Of a stretch of 64,000 nt of DNA, positions 24,846 through 33,660 are shown one piece after another; position 1 is the first letter of the stretch; every line of letters starts with the position of its first letter. The DNA lies in NCBI GenBank assembly GCA_964484485.1, contig CAZAGD010000043.1, positions 1 to 64,000 on the forward strand, in the 5' to 3' direction. Position numbers and translations under genes: made by a program. Under the pieces are notes generated by a model. The model ran no database searches. It was not told the DNA's origin and saw only the letters and a program-made list of their open reading frames with translations. This DNA comes from CAZAGD01 sp964484485 (GTDB taxonomy: Bacteria; Desulfobacterota; SM23-61).

Positions 24846-25994
24846 TTGGCCATTTACTTAGACCATGCGGCTACTTCTTTCCCGAAGCCGCCCTCCGTCT
24901 ACCAGGCGGTTATGCATGTCCTCAGGCAGGTAGGCGGGAGTCCTGGTCGTTCGGACCATCGCGCGGCGCGGGAAGCCAGTCAGATAGTCCAAGAAACGCG
25001 GGAGAAAATTGCCCGTCTATTCGCGATCCCTCAAGCTGAACAAATTATTTTTACCCCTAATGCCACTACGGCCATTAACTTGGGTCTAAAGGGCCTGCTC
25101 ACCCCTAAAGACCATGTCCTTATCTCCTCTATGGAACATAATTCCGTAGTCCGCCCCCTGCGCGGCTTAGAGGAGCAAGGAGTAAAATTTTCTATAATTC
25201 CTTGTTCAAGGGAAGGCTATCTTGATCCTTTGGCCTTTAAAAAAGGATTACAGCGCAAGACTAAATTGATTGTTTTAACCCATGCTTCAAACGTAACCGG
25301 CATGATCTTTCCCATCGAAGAAATAGGGCACTTGGCCAGATCGCGGGGCATTTTTTTCATGGTTGACGCTGCCCAAACAGCAGGTTTGCTTCCCATCGAC
25401 GTCCAGAAGATGAAAATAGATTTGTTGGCCTGTCCGGGCCATAAATCTCTTTATGGTCCCCAAGGAACTGGCTTCCTTTATGTTTCCAAGGAAATAAAAT
25501 TAAAACCTCTCCTCGAAGGCGGCACCGGAACTAATTCAGAATCTGATAAACAGCCTCAAATAATGCCCTTCTGCTTAGAGAGTGGAACCCTTAATACGCC
25601 CGGAATTGCCGGATTAGGGGCGGGAATTTCTTTTATTAGGCAAGAAGGTCTGGCTAAAATTTGGAGAAAAGAGAGCAAATTGACCAAATTTTTAATGGAG
25701 GGATTGAAAAAAATTTCGGGACTTAAAATATACGGTTCTTTAAACGCCGCAGAAAGGGTGCCCGTAATCTCTTTCAATTTAAATTCTATCCATCCCGGTC
25801 ACTTAGCTTACCTTCTGGATGAAATATATAATATTGGTGTACGTTCGGGCTTACATTGTGCCCCGCATGCTCATCGCACCTTAGGTACGTTTCCTTACGG
25901 AGCTGTGCGAGTTAGTTTAGGTTTTTTTAATAGAGAAAAAGACGTGCAGGCGCTGCTTAAAGCCCTTGAAGAGATTTCGCGGAGGAAGGTATGA
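24846..25994 (+). CDS. cysteine desulfurase family PLP enzyme
   Basis: 382 aa, starting at a TTG with GGAGAAGGA some 10 bp upstream. Class V aminotransferase fold: IYLDHAATSFPKP at the N-terminus, FTPNATTAINL, MEHNSVVRPL, DAAQTAGLLPID, and the PLP-binding Lys in CPGHKSLYGPQG. The catalytic Cys loop appears as SGLHCAPHAH. This fits the NifS-like subfamily of stand-alone desulfurases that mobilise sulfur from cysteine. The gene overlaps tsaD by 4 bp, and ttcA, a sulfur-inserting tRNA enzyme, is in the same run of genes, so sulfur delivery for tRNA thiolation is plausible. Confidence 0.85.
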   Translation: MAIYLDHAATSFPKPPSVYQAVMHVLRQVGGSPGRSDHRAAREASQIVQETREKIARLFAIPQAEQIIFTPNATTAINLGLKGLLTPKDHVLISSMEHNSVVRPLRGLEEQGVKFSIIPCSREGYLDPLAFKKGLQRKTKLIVLTHASNVTGMIFPIEEIGHLARSRGIFFMVDAAQTAGLLPIDVQKMKIDLLACPGHKSLYGPQGTGFLYVSKEIKLKPLLEGGTGTNSESDKQPQIMPFCLESGTLNTPGIAGLGAGISFIRQEGLAKIWRKESKLTKFLMEGLKKISGLKIYGSLNAAERVPVISFNLNSIHPGHLAYLLDEIYNIGVRSGLHCAPHAHRTLGTFPYGAVRVSLGFFNREKDVQALLKALEEISRRKV

Positions 25995-27001
25995 AAATTT
26001 TGGGTATAGAAACTTCATGTGATGAGACTGCTGCGGCCTTAATCGAAGATGGTAAAAATATTTTAGCTGATGTAGTTGCTTCTCAAGTATCGATCCATAG
26101 CAAATTTGGGGGCATAGTTCCAGAACTTGCTTCGCGAAGGCATGTGGAAGCCATTCTACCTGTGCTTGAAGAAGCTTTATCTAAGAGCAAGCACACGCTA
26201 AAAGATGTAGAGGCTATAGCAGTAACCCAGGGGCCCGGCCTCGTCGGTTCTTTACTTACCGGCATTGCCGTAGCCAAGTCTTTGGCCTATGTACTCAACA
26301 TTCCTTGGGTAGGAGTGAACCATATCTACAGCCATATCGAGGCTATATTCCTTTCGCCGACTTACCCCCAGAGTTTCCCTTTTATTGCTTTAGTAATTTC
26401 GGGCGGCCACACTGTTCTATACCGAGTGGAAGACCATAATCATATGAACTTATTGGGGCGCACCAGAGACGACGCGGCCGGAGAGGCCTTTGATAAGGTG
26501 GCTAAATTTTTGGGATTAGGGTATCCTGGCGGAGTAATCATTGATCGTTTAGCCAAGCAAGGCGATCCCCAGAGCATCGACTTTCCCCGTCCTTTATTAG
26601 ACAATGATTCTTTTGATTTTAGTTTTAGTGGTTTGAAAACCGCGGTCTTGCAGTATGTGCGCAATCTAAAAAAGGAACTTTCCCCCGTCCAGATCTCGGC
26701 CATAGCCGCTTCATTTCAAGAAGCCGTGGTGGATACATTACTGACTAAAACTATGCGGGCTGCTAAATACCATAAGCTTAATCAAGTGGTTATCGTAGGC
26801 GGAGTGGCCTGCAATTCCCGTTTGCGAGAGAAATTTTGGCAAGAAAGCCAGGAAGCAGAGATTTCTGTTTTTTTCCCTCCTCCCAGATTTTGCACGGATA
26901 ACGCAGCTATGGTGGCTGCAGCAGGTTATCATCTTTTATTAAAGGGACAAAAAGCTGATCTTGGGCTTAATGCTTATTCTCGCTTAGCCAAGTCGTCCTG
27001 A
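25991..27001 (+). CDS. tsaD: tRNA N6-adenosine threonylcarbamoyltransferase TsaD
   Basis: 336 aa, full length. The ASKHA-fold signature ILGIETSCDETAAALI opens the protein. The metal-binding NHIYSHIEA (HxxxH) is present, as are LVISGGHT, GEAFDKVAKFLGLGYPGG and VVIVGGVACNSRLR. It transfers threonylcarbamoyl to A37 of ANN-reading tRNAs. The ATG lies in an ATGA overlap with the desulfurase stop, with GGAGGAAGGT upstream. Confidence 0.97.
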   Translation: MKILGIETSCDETAAALIEDGKNILADVVASQVSIHSKFGGIVPELASRRHVEAILPVLEEALSKSKHTLKDVEAIAVTQGPGLVGSLLTGIAVAKSLAYVLNIPWVGVNHIYSHIEAIFLSPTYPQSFPFIALVISGGHTVLYRVEDHNHMNLLGRTRDDAAGEAFDKVAKFLGLGYPGGVIIDRLAKQGDPQSIDFPRPLLDNDSFDFSFSGLKTAVLQYVRNLKKELSPVQISAIAASFQEAVVDTLLTKTMRAAKYHKLNQVVIVGGVACNSRLREKFWQESQEAEISVFFPPPRFCTDNAAMVAAAGYHLLLKGQKADLGLNAYSRLAKSS

Positions 27002-27091
27002 AGCGGAGAGGATTATCTATTTTTTGTCTATTCTGCCGCTGCGCGGGAAAATAGGGAAAAACAAAAAAATTACCTTAAGCTTTAGCTGGCC

Positions 27092-27937
27092 ATGAGTCTG
27101 CTAAAAAAGATTAAAGAACTAAGGATTTCTCCGCGGAAAAAACTGGGCCAGCATTTCGTTATCGATGGTCGAATAATCCGAAGAATAGTAAATTCCGCCG
27201 CCTTACAACCGGATGATATAGTGGTAGAAATTGGAGCTGGTCTGGGTAATCTCACCGCTCCTTTAGCAGAGCAGGCTGGCCATGTGTACGCCATTGAAAT
27301 TGATCGGCGCTTATTCGGGGAACTGCAAAAAGAATTTCAAGGAAATGAAAAAATAGAAATAGTTCCGGGAGATGCTCTAGAGCTGGATTTTGCCCCGTGG
27401 TTTAAAAGATGGCAAAGGCGGATGAAAGTAGTAGCTAATTTGCCTTACGAAATTTCTAGTCCAATGATTTTTCGTTTCTTTCAAGAGCGGCAATATTTTT
27501 CGCTTTTGGTGTTGATGCTGCAGATGGAAGTCGCCCGCAGGGTAGTTGCTGTACCAGGTACAAAAGAATATGGACCGTTGAGTATCTGGTCTCAACTCTA
27601 TGCCCATGCCCAAATTTTATTTACGGTCAGTCCCCAAGCCTTCTTCCCTCCTCCGCGAGTGGAATCTGCCGTAGTTAAATTCGAAGTCTTAGCTGATACC
27701 GACTTAGAGAAGAAAGAGGAAGAATTATTAAATTCGTTAGTACGGGCGGCTTTTACCTATAGGCGAAAGACTATTTTAAATGCCTTAAAGATGGCCGGTA
27801 TATCTTCCTTTTCCCCAGAAAAAATATTGGTCGCCTTAAAAGCGGTGGGAATTTCTCCGCAAGCGCGAGGCGAAGCCCTCTCTTTAAAACAATTCCAGGA
27901 TCTTAGCGAGCAATTGCGGCGAATAAAAGAGCAATGA
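27092..27937 (+). CDS. rsmA: 16S rRNA dimethyladenosine transferase (KsgA)
   Basis: 281 aa. Starts with the family's SPRKKLGQHFVIDG, then the SAM-binding VVEIGAGLGNLTAPL and IEIDRRL, the catalytic VVANLPYEISSPMI (NLPY), and the C-terminal RRKTILNAL. It dimethylates two adjacent adenosines near the 3' end of 16S rRNA during 30S maturation. Its stop overlaps the next ATG by 4 bp. Confidence 0.96.
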   Translation: MSLLKKIKELRISPRKKLGQHFVIDGRIIRRIVNSAALQPDDIVVEIGAGLGNLTAPLAEQAGHVYAIEIDRRLFGELQKEFQGNEKIEIVPGDALELDFAPWFKRWQRRMKVVANLPYEISSPMIFRFFQERQYFSLLVLMLQMEVARRVVAVPGTKEYGPLSIWSQLYAHAQILFTVSPQAFFPPPRVESAVVKFEVLADTDLEKKEEELLNSLVRAAFTYRRKTILNALKMAGISSFSPEKILVALKAVGISPQARGEALSLKQFQDLSEQLRRIKEQ

Positions 27938-29094
27938 AGAAAAAGAAAATTATTTTATCCGTTTTTTTAATCCTCCTTTTTTTCAGTTTTGTATTCACTT
28001 CCTATGGGGAACGCCTTTTTTGGAGTGTCTTAGTCTTGAATGAAATTCTCCATTTTGAGAAACCTGGATTACTTTGGCAGGTTTCTTCAACCCCTAAAAT
28101 AATAGAGGTAACCTTTCCCGGGCCGCGGGGGATGGTGAAGGCTGATTTGTATTTGCCACAACCCATAATTAAAAGGGCTGGAATCCTCCTTAATCACGGC
28201 GTGATCGATACAGGCAAAGATGATCCTCGTTTGCGGCGCTTGGCCGAAATCCTTTGCCGAGCCGGCTTCGTAGTTTTGATCCCAGACTTCACTGGAATGC
28301 GCTCTTTTCGTATCTCGCCAACGGATATTGAGGAAATCCAAAGTGCCTTTGAACATTTTATCCAAATGGAAAACTATATTTTAAAAGAAGCTTGCGGCTT
28401 ATTCGGTTTTAGCTATGGCGCGGGACCGACTATTATAGCAGCTTGTCAGCCGAAAATTCGAGATAAAGTTCGCTTCGTCGTCTCGTTTGGCGGCTATTTT
28501 GATTTAAAGAATGTTCTTTCATACATAGGAACTGGTTATTTTGAATTCGGCGGAAATAAATATTTTCGCCCGCCTCAAGAATATGGGAAATGGGTTTTCT
28601 TAGCCAACAACCTGGACTTGGTAAGGTCTGCCAAAGATCGTTCTATTTTAAAAGAATTGGTTAAAGTCAAACTTAAGGATGAAAAAGCACCGGTGGGCCA
28701 CTACCTTAGTGAACTGGGCCAAGAAGGCCAAGATATTTTAGCTCTTTTATCTCATCATGACCCCAAACAAACAGAAGCCATAATCAAAAGACTGCCTCTT
28801 TCGATTCAACGCGACTTAGATGCCTTAGCCGTCGGCGCTGCCTTACCCAATTTAAAAGCTGATATTATCTTAGTCCATGGGGAAGATGATGATCTAATCC
28901 CTTTCACAGAAACTCTACGTTTAGCCCAGTCTGTCCCCGATCCTCAAAGAGCCTACTGGAAAATTATCCGCACCTTTGCTCATGTGGATCCTGAGCGTTA
29001 TCCACTAAATATTAAAAATTTATTTTATTTTTATCTTCCGGAAGGGTGGAAGATGTTCGCTTTGGTAAATAAGTTAATGCACTATAAAAGGTAA
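27934..29094 (+). CDS. membrane-anchored alpha/beta hydrolase
   Basis: 386 aa. A hydrophobic N-terminus (IILSVFLILLFFSFVFTSYG) is a signal anchor or signal peptide. The alpha/beta fold runs from GILLNHGVIDTGKDD (oxyanion region), through the nucleophile elbow GFSYGAG, to the acid loop LVHGEDDDLIP and the His in TFAHVDPE, so the catalytic triad is complete. It is translationally coupled to rsmA by an ATGA overlap. The substrate is unknown; an esterase or lipase-like acyl hydrolase acting at the periplasmic face is the most that can be said. Confidence 0.75.
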   Translation: MKKKKIILSVFLILLFFSFVFTSYGERLFWSVLVLNEILHFEKPGLLWQVSSTPKIIEVTFPGPRGMVKADLYLPQPIIKRAGILLNHGVIDTGKDDPRLRRLAEILCRAGFVVLIPDFTGMRSFRISPTDIEEIQSAFEHFIQMENYILKEACGLFGFSYGAGPTIIAACQPKIRDKVRFVVSFGGYFDLKNVLSYIGTGYFEFGGNKYFRPPQEYGKWVFLANNLDLVRSAKDRSILKELVKVKLKDEKAPVGHYLSELGQEGQDILALLSHHDPKQTEAIIKRLPLSIQRDLDALAVGAALPNLKADIILVHGEDDDLIPFTETLRLAQSVPDPQRAYWKIIRTFAHVDPERYPLNIKNLFYFYLPEGWKMFALVNKLMHYKR

Positions 29095-29130
29095 AAAGTT
29101 GAAGAAAGAGGGTAGGGGAAATAAAGAGAA

Positions 29131-29868
29131 ATGAGTAAACTTTATCTTCATCTTCGGAAAAGGTTTGAACAGGCAATTCTTAAACATAAGATGCTTGCGG
29201 CCGGAGATCGGGTATTAGTAGGCGTCTCCGGTGGGGCTGACAGCCTTACCCTTCTTAAGTTACTAACCGGCCCCATGCTTTTTGCCCCTAAGCCAGATTT
29301 TGTCTTAGCCGTGCACGTGGATTTGGGGTTTGATGGAAGCGCGGGAGATTCAATTTCTGCCTTGGAGAAATATTTCCAGGTCGAGGGATATAATTACCAG
29401 ATTGAAAAAACGAATATTGGCCAGCTGGCGCATAGCGAATTTAACCGCAAAGCCAGCCCGTGCTTTTTATGTTCCCGTCTGCGCCGGAAGAAACTTTTTG
29501 AATTGGCCAGAGATTATAAGTGTAATAAAGTAGCTTTAGCTCATCATAAGGATGATTTGATCGAGACTCTACTGCTCAATATTTTTTTTGCCCGAGAGAT
29601 CAGCACCATGCCTCCTTATCAATCTTTCTTTAAAGGAAATTTTTACTTGATGCGGCCGCTGGCTTATATCGAGGAAACACTTCTCAAAAGATTTGCGCGT
29701 GAAGAAGGACTACCGGTGATGAAAGTAAATTGTCCATCGGCTGGGAAGACCAAAAGGCAGTATATAAAAGATTTATTAAAAAAATTGGAAGAGGATCATC
29801 GGGGAGTAAAAGATAATATTTTTAAGGCTATGAAGCATGTGAAACCAGATTATTTGTTGGTTGAATAA
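29131..29868 (+). CDS. ttcA: TtcA-like tRNA 2-thiocytidine synthetase
   Basis: 245 aa. ATP-pyrophosphatase PP-loop SGGADS at residues 33-38. A CFLC motif follows (Cys111 and Cys114), then LAHHKDDLIETLLLN. A third cysteine (Cys201, in KVNCPSAGKTKRQ) matches the third ligand of the [4Fe-4S] cluster known in TtcA. The family thiolates C32 of certain tRNAs with ATP and an iron-sulfur cluster. It is close to a cysteine desulfurase gene in the same run. A broader TtcA/TtuA assignment is safe; the exact tRNA position is inferred. Confidence 0.82.
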   Translation: MSKLYLHLRKRFEQAILKHKMLAAGDRVLVGVSGGADSLTLLKLLTGPMLFAPKPDFVLAVHVDLGFDGSAGDSISALEKYFQVEGYNYQIEKTNIGQLAHSEFNRKASPCFLCSRLRRKKLFELARDYKCNKVALAHHKDDLIETLLLNIFFAREISTMPPYQSFFKGNFYLMRPLAYIEETLLKRFAREEGLPVMKVNCPSAGKTKRQYIKDLLKKLEEDHRGVKDNIFKAMKHVKPDYLLVE

Positions 29869-29926
29869 CCCTCCCAACATCCCTTTAGAAAAGAGCGGAA
29901 TCCCCCTTCTCTTTTTTTCTAAGAGA

Positions 29927-30019
29927 CTGTGTCATAATGAATAAATAGCTTAAATTTCACTTCTCTCCCTCCTGCCTTTCTCCTGTTGGCGAGAGATATT
30001 AAAACTGATTGACTTTGAG
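29927..30019 (-). repeat. decayed copy of the miniature element
   Basis: Shares CTCCCTCCTGCC, TCCTGTTGGCGA and ATATTAAAACTGATTGAC with the right half of the CTGACCGTC family. The outer ends are degenerate (CTGTGTCAT, TTTGAG) and the flanks do not match, so it is an old copy. Confidence 0.5.
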
Positions 30020-30031
30020 CCCATAAAAATA

Positions 30032-30059
30032 TTGACAATCAAATAAAATTTAATATTAT
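30032..30059 (+). promoter_or_regulatory. promoter of the tRNA-Met gene
   Basis: TTGACA at 30032-30037, a 16-bp spacer and TATTAT at 30054-30059, 24 bp before the tRNA. Confidence 0.6.
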
Positions 30060-30083
30060 ATTTCTATATTCTTCTTTCATCGT

Positions 30084-30160
30084 GGCGGTGTAGCTCAGTG
30101 GGTTAGAGCATGCGGCTCATATCCGCAGAGTCCGGGGTTCGAATCCCTGCACCGCCACCA
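30084..30160 (+). tRNA. tRNA-Met (CAT anticodon)
   Basis: 77 nt with CCA encoded. Acceptor GGCGGTG pairs with CACCGCC; the D arm is AGCTCAGTGGGTTAGAGC. The anticodon stem TGCGG/CCGCA encloses CTCATAT, giving anticodon CAT; the T arm is CGGGG-TTCGAAT-CCCTG. The D-arm form and G1-C72 pair fit elongator Met better than initiator, but a lysidine-type tRNA-Ile cannot be excluded from sequence alone. Confidence 0.93.
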
Positions 30161-30647
30161 TTTTTCGCCCATTTAAATTTTAATTCCCCTCTCATATTTC
30201 TTTTGTATTTATTCATATAGGAACTCTAATTTTTTAAAATTATTTAATTATTTTGTAAAAAATAAAGGGCGAGATTATATGATTTTGAGCACCTTCAGGG
30301 TCATTCCTGTCCCAGGTGAGAATCCAGAAGAGATTAAAAAGATCTCTTAAAAAGTTTTGAAAAAAATAAATTTGGCCATTCTTGGGAGGCAAAAAGTCTA
30401 TTGATTTTAATATGTTCTTAGGCTCCTGCTTCCGCAGGAGTGACCAAAAATGGGTTTTCAGAGATCTCAAAAAAAAACCGGATTGCTGTTTTCATAGGAA
30501 CCACGAAGGCTTATCTTGCTCAAAAGCTGAATGTATAAAACGAATCAGGCATGATTATCGGGCATCACTAATATATTTCAGTTAGTGACTATTTTTTTAA
30601 AAAGAAAGGTTCATTTTGGGTTTTCTTTAACCGGAATTGCGCAAATA

Positions 30648-30959
30648 AAAATATCGCTGACCGTTGATCACTTTTAATATTTATCGCCAGCAAAAGACAG
30701 GCGGGAGGGGAGAGGTAAAATTAAAATCGGCTGGGAATTGCTTAACTCCTTCTTACCCACCCTTTATCCGCCATAAACAGCGGGGATAAACTTATCTTGA
30801 AAATAAAAACGCGAATAATTCTCCCTAATTTAAAGTGCAGACTTTTTTATTCCCCGCCCACGCCGATGAAAGAACCAGGGCCTCATTTTAATGAGCCTTT
30901 CTCCCTCCCGCCTGAAATAGGTACGAATTTCAAAAGTGATTGACGGTCAGAAAATATCG
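30648..30959 (+). mobile_element. miniature inverted-repeat element, copy 3 (294 bp, perfect 9-bp target duplication)
   Basis: The element is 30657-30950, between two identical AAAATATCG repeats (30648-30656 and 30951-30959). Ends are CTGACCGTTGATCACTTTT and its near-complement AAAAGTGATTGACGGTCAG. Next inside are GGCGGGAGGGGAGAGG and CTCCCTCCCGCC, which pair, so about 50 bp at each end can form a stem. The middle shares AAAATCGGCTGGGAA and GCCTCATTTTAATGAG with copy 5. There is no ORF. Confidence 0.95.
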
Positions 30960-30962
30960 ACC

Positions 30963-30990
30963 TTGACTTTTCATTCGGCACAGTTAATAT
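30963..30990 (+). promoter_or_regulatory. promoter of the TctC-type receptor gene
   Basis: TTGACT at 30963-30968, a 16-bp spacer and TAATAT at 30985-30990. It lies 13 bp outside the end of miniature element copy 3. Confidence 0.5.
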
Positions 30991-31048
30991 AATTAAAAAT
31001 TTATTTGTAAATTTATCCTACAAAAAATCGAGTGGGGAGGGATAATTT

Positions 31049-32035
31049 ATGTTAAACAATTTTAAATCTTTTTTTTCGGTAATCGTTTTCTTTTTCTGCT
31101 TTTTTATTTTGAGCTCTCCTAATGTTCATGCCCAGGATTTTCCAACCAAGCCAATTACAATTTATTGTGGCTTTGAAGCCGGAGCCACTACTGACCTTAC
31201 AGCCCGAGCTTTAGCCGAAGAAGCCCAGAAGATCATGGGAGTGCCTGTAGTGGTGGAAAATAAAGCCGGCGGGGGAGCTACCGTGGCTGCTACGCTTGTA
31301 GCCAGCAAAAAACCTGACGGGTATACTTTAGCGGTTATTTCCTCTTCCGCTTTAGACACTCGCCACATGATGCTGAACGTACCTTATGACCCCTTTAAAG
31401 ACTTCACTTATATTCTCGCCTACGCTACCTACATTGGCGGCATTTGCGTAAAGAAAGAAGCTCCCTTTAGAACTCTTCAAGATCTTTTAGAAGAGGCGCG
31501 CAAACGTCCGGGTGAATTATCTTATAGTTCTTCTGGAACTGGAGCCACGCAACAACTTGCCGTAGAATATTTAGCCAAGCAAGCAAATATAAAATTTAAG
31601 CATGTTCCTTACAAAGGAGGCGCTCCTGCTTGCACTGCACTCATTGGCGGCCATGTAGACTTTACTGCCGGAGCCGGTATTCATTTAAACTATGTTAAAC
31701 AAGGCGTATTCCGGATGCTGGCCGTGACTGTAACAGAGCAAAGAGATCCTGATTTTCCTGATATTCCCACTTTGAAAGACCTTGGTTATAAAGATGTTCC
31801 TCCTGCTCTGTATCTATTGGTCGCCCCTAAAGGGCTTCCCGATCCTATTTTTAAAAAAATAGAAACGGTTTTTACGCAGGCCGCCCATTCTCCAGAATTT
31901 AAAAAAGTGCTCAAAAATTTATCAGTACCATTTACATTTAAGAATAGGAGAGAGTTGGAAACCGATTTTCCCAAAACTTATCAGTTTTATGCGCAGCTGC
32001 TCAAAGAGATAGGCATCGAAATGCGCAAGAAGTAA
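31049..32035 (+). CDS. orphan TctC/Bug-family solute-binding protein
   Basis: 328 aa. Sec signal peptide with probable cleavage after VHA (residue 28). The mature start DFPTKPITIYCGFEAGATTDLTAR is the hallmark of the Bug/TctC family, followed by VVVENKAGGGATVAA, KKPDGYTLAV, FKHVPYKGGAPACTALIGGHVD and LAPKGLPDPI-like text. These proteins bind carboxylates in the periplasm, usually for a TctAB permease. No tctA or tctB lies next to it; the neighbours are TRAP genes. AGTGGGGAGGG precedes the ATG. It could serve a distant permease or act in sensing. Confidence 0.92.
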   Translation: MLNNFKSFFSVIVFFFCFFILSSPNVHAQDFPTKPITIYCGFEAGATTDLTARALAEEAQKIMGVPVVVENKAGGGATVAATLVASKKPDGYTLAVISSSALDTRHMMLNVPYDPFKDFTYILAYATYIGGICVKKEAPFRTLQDLLEEARKRPGELSYSSSGTGATQQLAVEYLAKQANIKFKHVPYKGGAPACTALIGGHVDFTAGAGIHLNYVKQGVFRMLAVTVTEQRDPDFPDIPTLKDLGYKDVPPALYLLVAPKGLPDPIFKKIETVFTQAAHSPEFKKVLKNLSVPFTFKNRRELETDFPKTYQFYAQLLKEIGIEMRKK

Positions 32036-32576
32036 ACTTAAATTGCTGCTTACCATATCGGAAAAGTTGCCGAATCTCTCGGGGATGCATATTTTTAAAT
32101 CTGGTCGCTCCATCTTTCTTCCTTTAGAGATTTAAATTTTTCCCTTAAAAAAATTTTTATTTATCTTTTAAAAGTGAGCAAGAAAGTAATAATCTCCTCT
32201 AGCCCCTCCTTAAAAAAGAGGGGAATGAATAATGAATTTAGAAAAGGAAAGAATTCAGAAATAAGGAATTTGCTGATTATGGGCAACGTTTTTTAGGTAT
32301 GCCCTTGCGGCCAATTACATCCTATTCTTAATAAGGTGAAATAAGTATAGGACCAGGGCTTGGCCCTTGCTGGATAGCGGCCAGGGCTGAAGGTCTGCCT
32401 TACGAAAAATATCTTTGACAAAAAGTGATCGACGGTGAGTTTAAAATAATATTGACATGAATTAAAAAAAAATTAAAATAAGCTTTAATCTAATCTTTGG
32501 TCAATTGCTATAATTGAAATTGCTAAAGAACGAAAAAAAGACCAAGATTAAAAAAAATTAATAAAAGGAGGGGGTT
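32036..32576. other. 541-bp gap with three repeat families and a promoter
   Basis: Holds a short palindrome CCCCTCCTTAAAAAAGAGGGG at about 32203-32223 and a copy of the AGGGCTTGGCCCTTGC...CCTTACG dispersed repeat at 32352-32406. A solo end of the miniature element lies at 32419-32439 (AAAAAGTGATCGACGGTGAG). The promoter of the DctP gene is at 32452. No gene is visible. Confidence 0.6.
32452..32479 (+). promoter_or_regulatory. promoter of the dctPQM operon
   Basis: TTGACA at 32452-32457, a 16-bp spacer and TAAAAT at 32474-32479, about 95 bp before the start codon. Confidence 0.55.
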
Positions 32577-33629
32577 ATGAAGAAAATATTTCTATTATTT
32601 ATGGCCATATGCTTTATTTTAATCGCCGATATGGCCACAGCACAAGATCTGCCGAGGAATCATTTCAAAGTAATTGGCTACCACAGCACCGTAGTTATGT
32701 CAATTAGAGATGAAATTCCTTTTTGGCGAGAAACTTTACCTAAAGCATCAAAAGGTGCGATCACTGCGGATATTACACCTCTTGACCACATGGGGATAGA
32801 TGACAAAACATTATTACGTTTGATACGCTTAGGCGTTATGGACTTCGCCAGCATGGATATATCTAAGATGGCTGGTGATGATCCGCGCTTTGAGGGAGTT
32901 GACTTAGCCGGCTTAACGCTAGACCCAGTTAAAGCCCGCGCTGCCTGCGAAGCATACCGAGCTGTATTGGATAGGCAAATGCAAAAAAATTGGAATGCCA
33001 AATTATTGGTTTTTGGGGCCAATCCACCACAAGTATTTTGGTGCCGGGAAGTGATTGGTGGTCTTAAAGACCTTAAAGGAAAAAAGATTCGGGTTTTTAA
33101 CCCCACGATGCGTGATTTCTTGGGTGGTATAGGAGCGACAGCCGTAAGCATGGCCTTTGCCGAAGTTGTGCCTGCGCTTAAACAAGGGGTGGTTGATTGT
33201 GCAGTTACCGGAAGTCTTTCTGGAAATACAGCGGGCTGGCCAGAAGTGACTAAGTCGCTTTACCCAATGTCCTTGGGCTGGAGCATTAATGTGACTGCTG
33301 TTAATTTAAAAACTTGGAATAGACTTGACCCACAGACGCAGAAATTCTTGCTGGAGCAATTCAAAGCTTACGAGGAAAAAGTATGGCAAACCCATAAATT
33401 AGCCATGGAAGAAGCTGACAATTGCAATACGAATAAACAGCCATGCACATTGGGCAAACCTGCTAACATGGTTATCGTACCCGTAAAGCCAGAGGAAGCG
33501 GAAATGCATAAGAAGCTGGTAGAGTCAGCAGTGCTTGCCGGCTGGGCCAAGCGGTGTGGTCCAGAATGCGCGGCTGAATGGAATGAAACAGTTGGTAAAG
33601 TACTTGGCCTAAAGGCCCCGATCAAATAA
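32577..33629 (+). CDS. dctP: TRAP transporter solute-binding protein, DctP family
   Basis: 350 aa with a signal peptide ending ATA (residue 22). The DctP family region is clear: LKDLKGKKIRVFNPTMRDFLGGIGATAVSMAFAEVVPALKQGVVDCAV in pieces, including the Arg that usually salt-bridges the carboxylate of the ligand, and the KSLYPMSLGWSINV strand. Four cysteines near the C-terminus (NCNTNKQPC, RCGPEC) may form disulfides, which is unusual for the family. GGAGGGGGTT lies before the ATG. First gene of dctP-dctQ-dctM. The ligand is unknown. Confidence 0.92.
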   Translation: MKKIFLLFMAICFILIADMATAQDLPRNHFKVIGYHSTVVMSIRDEIPFWRETLPKASKGAITADITPLDHMGIDDKTLLRLIRLGVMDFASMDISKMAGDDPRFEGVDLAGLTLDPVKARAACEAYRAVLDRQMQKNWNAKLLVFGANPPQVFWCREVIGGLKDLKGKKIRVFNPTMRDFLGGIGATAVSMAFAEVVPALKQGVVDCAVTGSLSGNTAGWPEVTKSLYPMSLGWSINVTAVNLKTWNRLDPQTQKFLLEQFKAYEEKVWQTHKLAMEEADNCNTNKQPCTLGKPANMVIVPVKPEEAEMHKKLVESAVLAGWAKRCGPECAAEWNETVGKVLGLKAPIK

Positions 33630-33660
33630 TTAAAGGGATTAGTTACCTGGGAAGGGGAAG

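Larger units (their letters stand above)
30161..31048. other. 888-bp gap with dispersed repeats
   Basis: Contains the miniature transposon at 30657-30950. Fragments of a widespread dispersed repeat occur at about 30284-30325 and 30418-30445 (GGTCATTCCTG...GAATCCAG and CCTGCTTCCGCAGGAGTGAC). An imperfect hairpin lies at about 30568-30590 (CACTAA...TTAGTG). I see no coding region; the promoter of the next gene is at 30963. Confidence 0.6.

Noticed and set aside
32415..32447. Second promoter TTGACA at 32415 before dctP
   Set aside because: The TTGACA is at the edge of a solo transposon end and no -10 box lies at 16-18 bp; the promoter at 32452 fits better.
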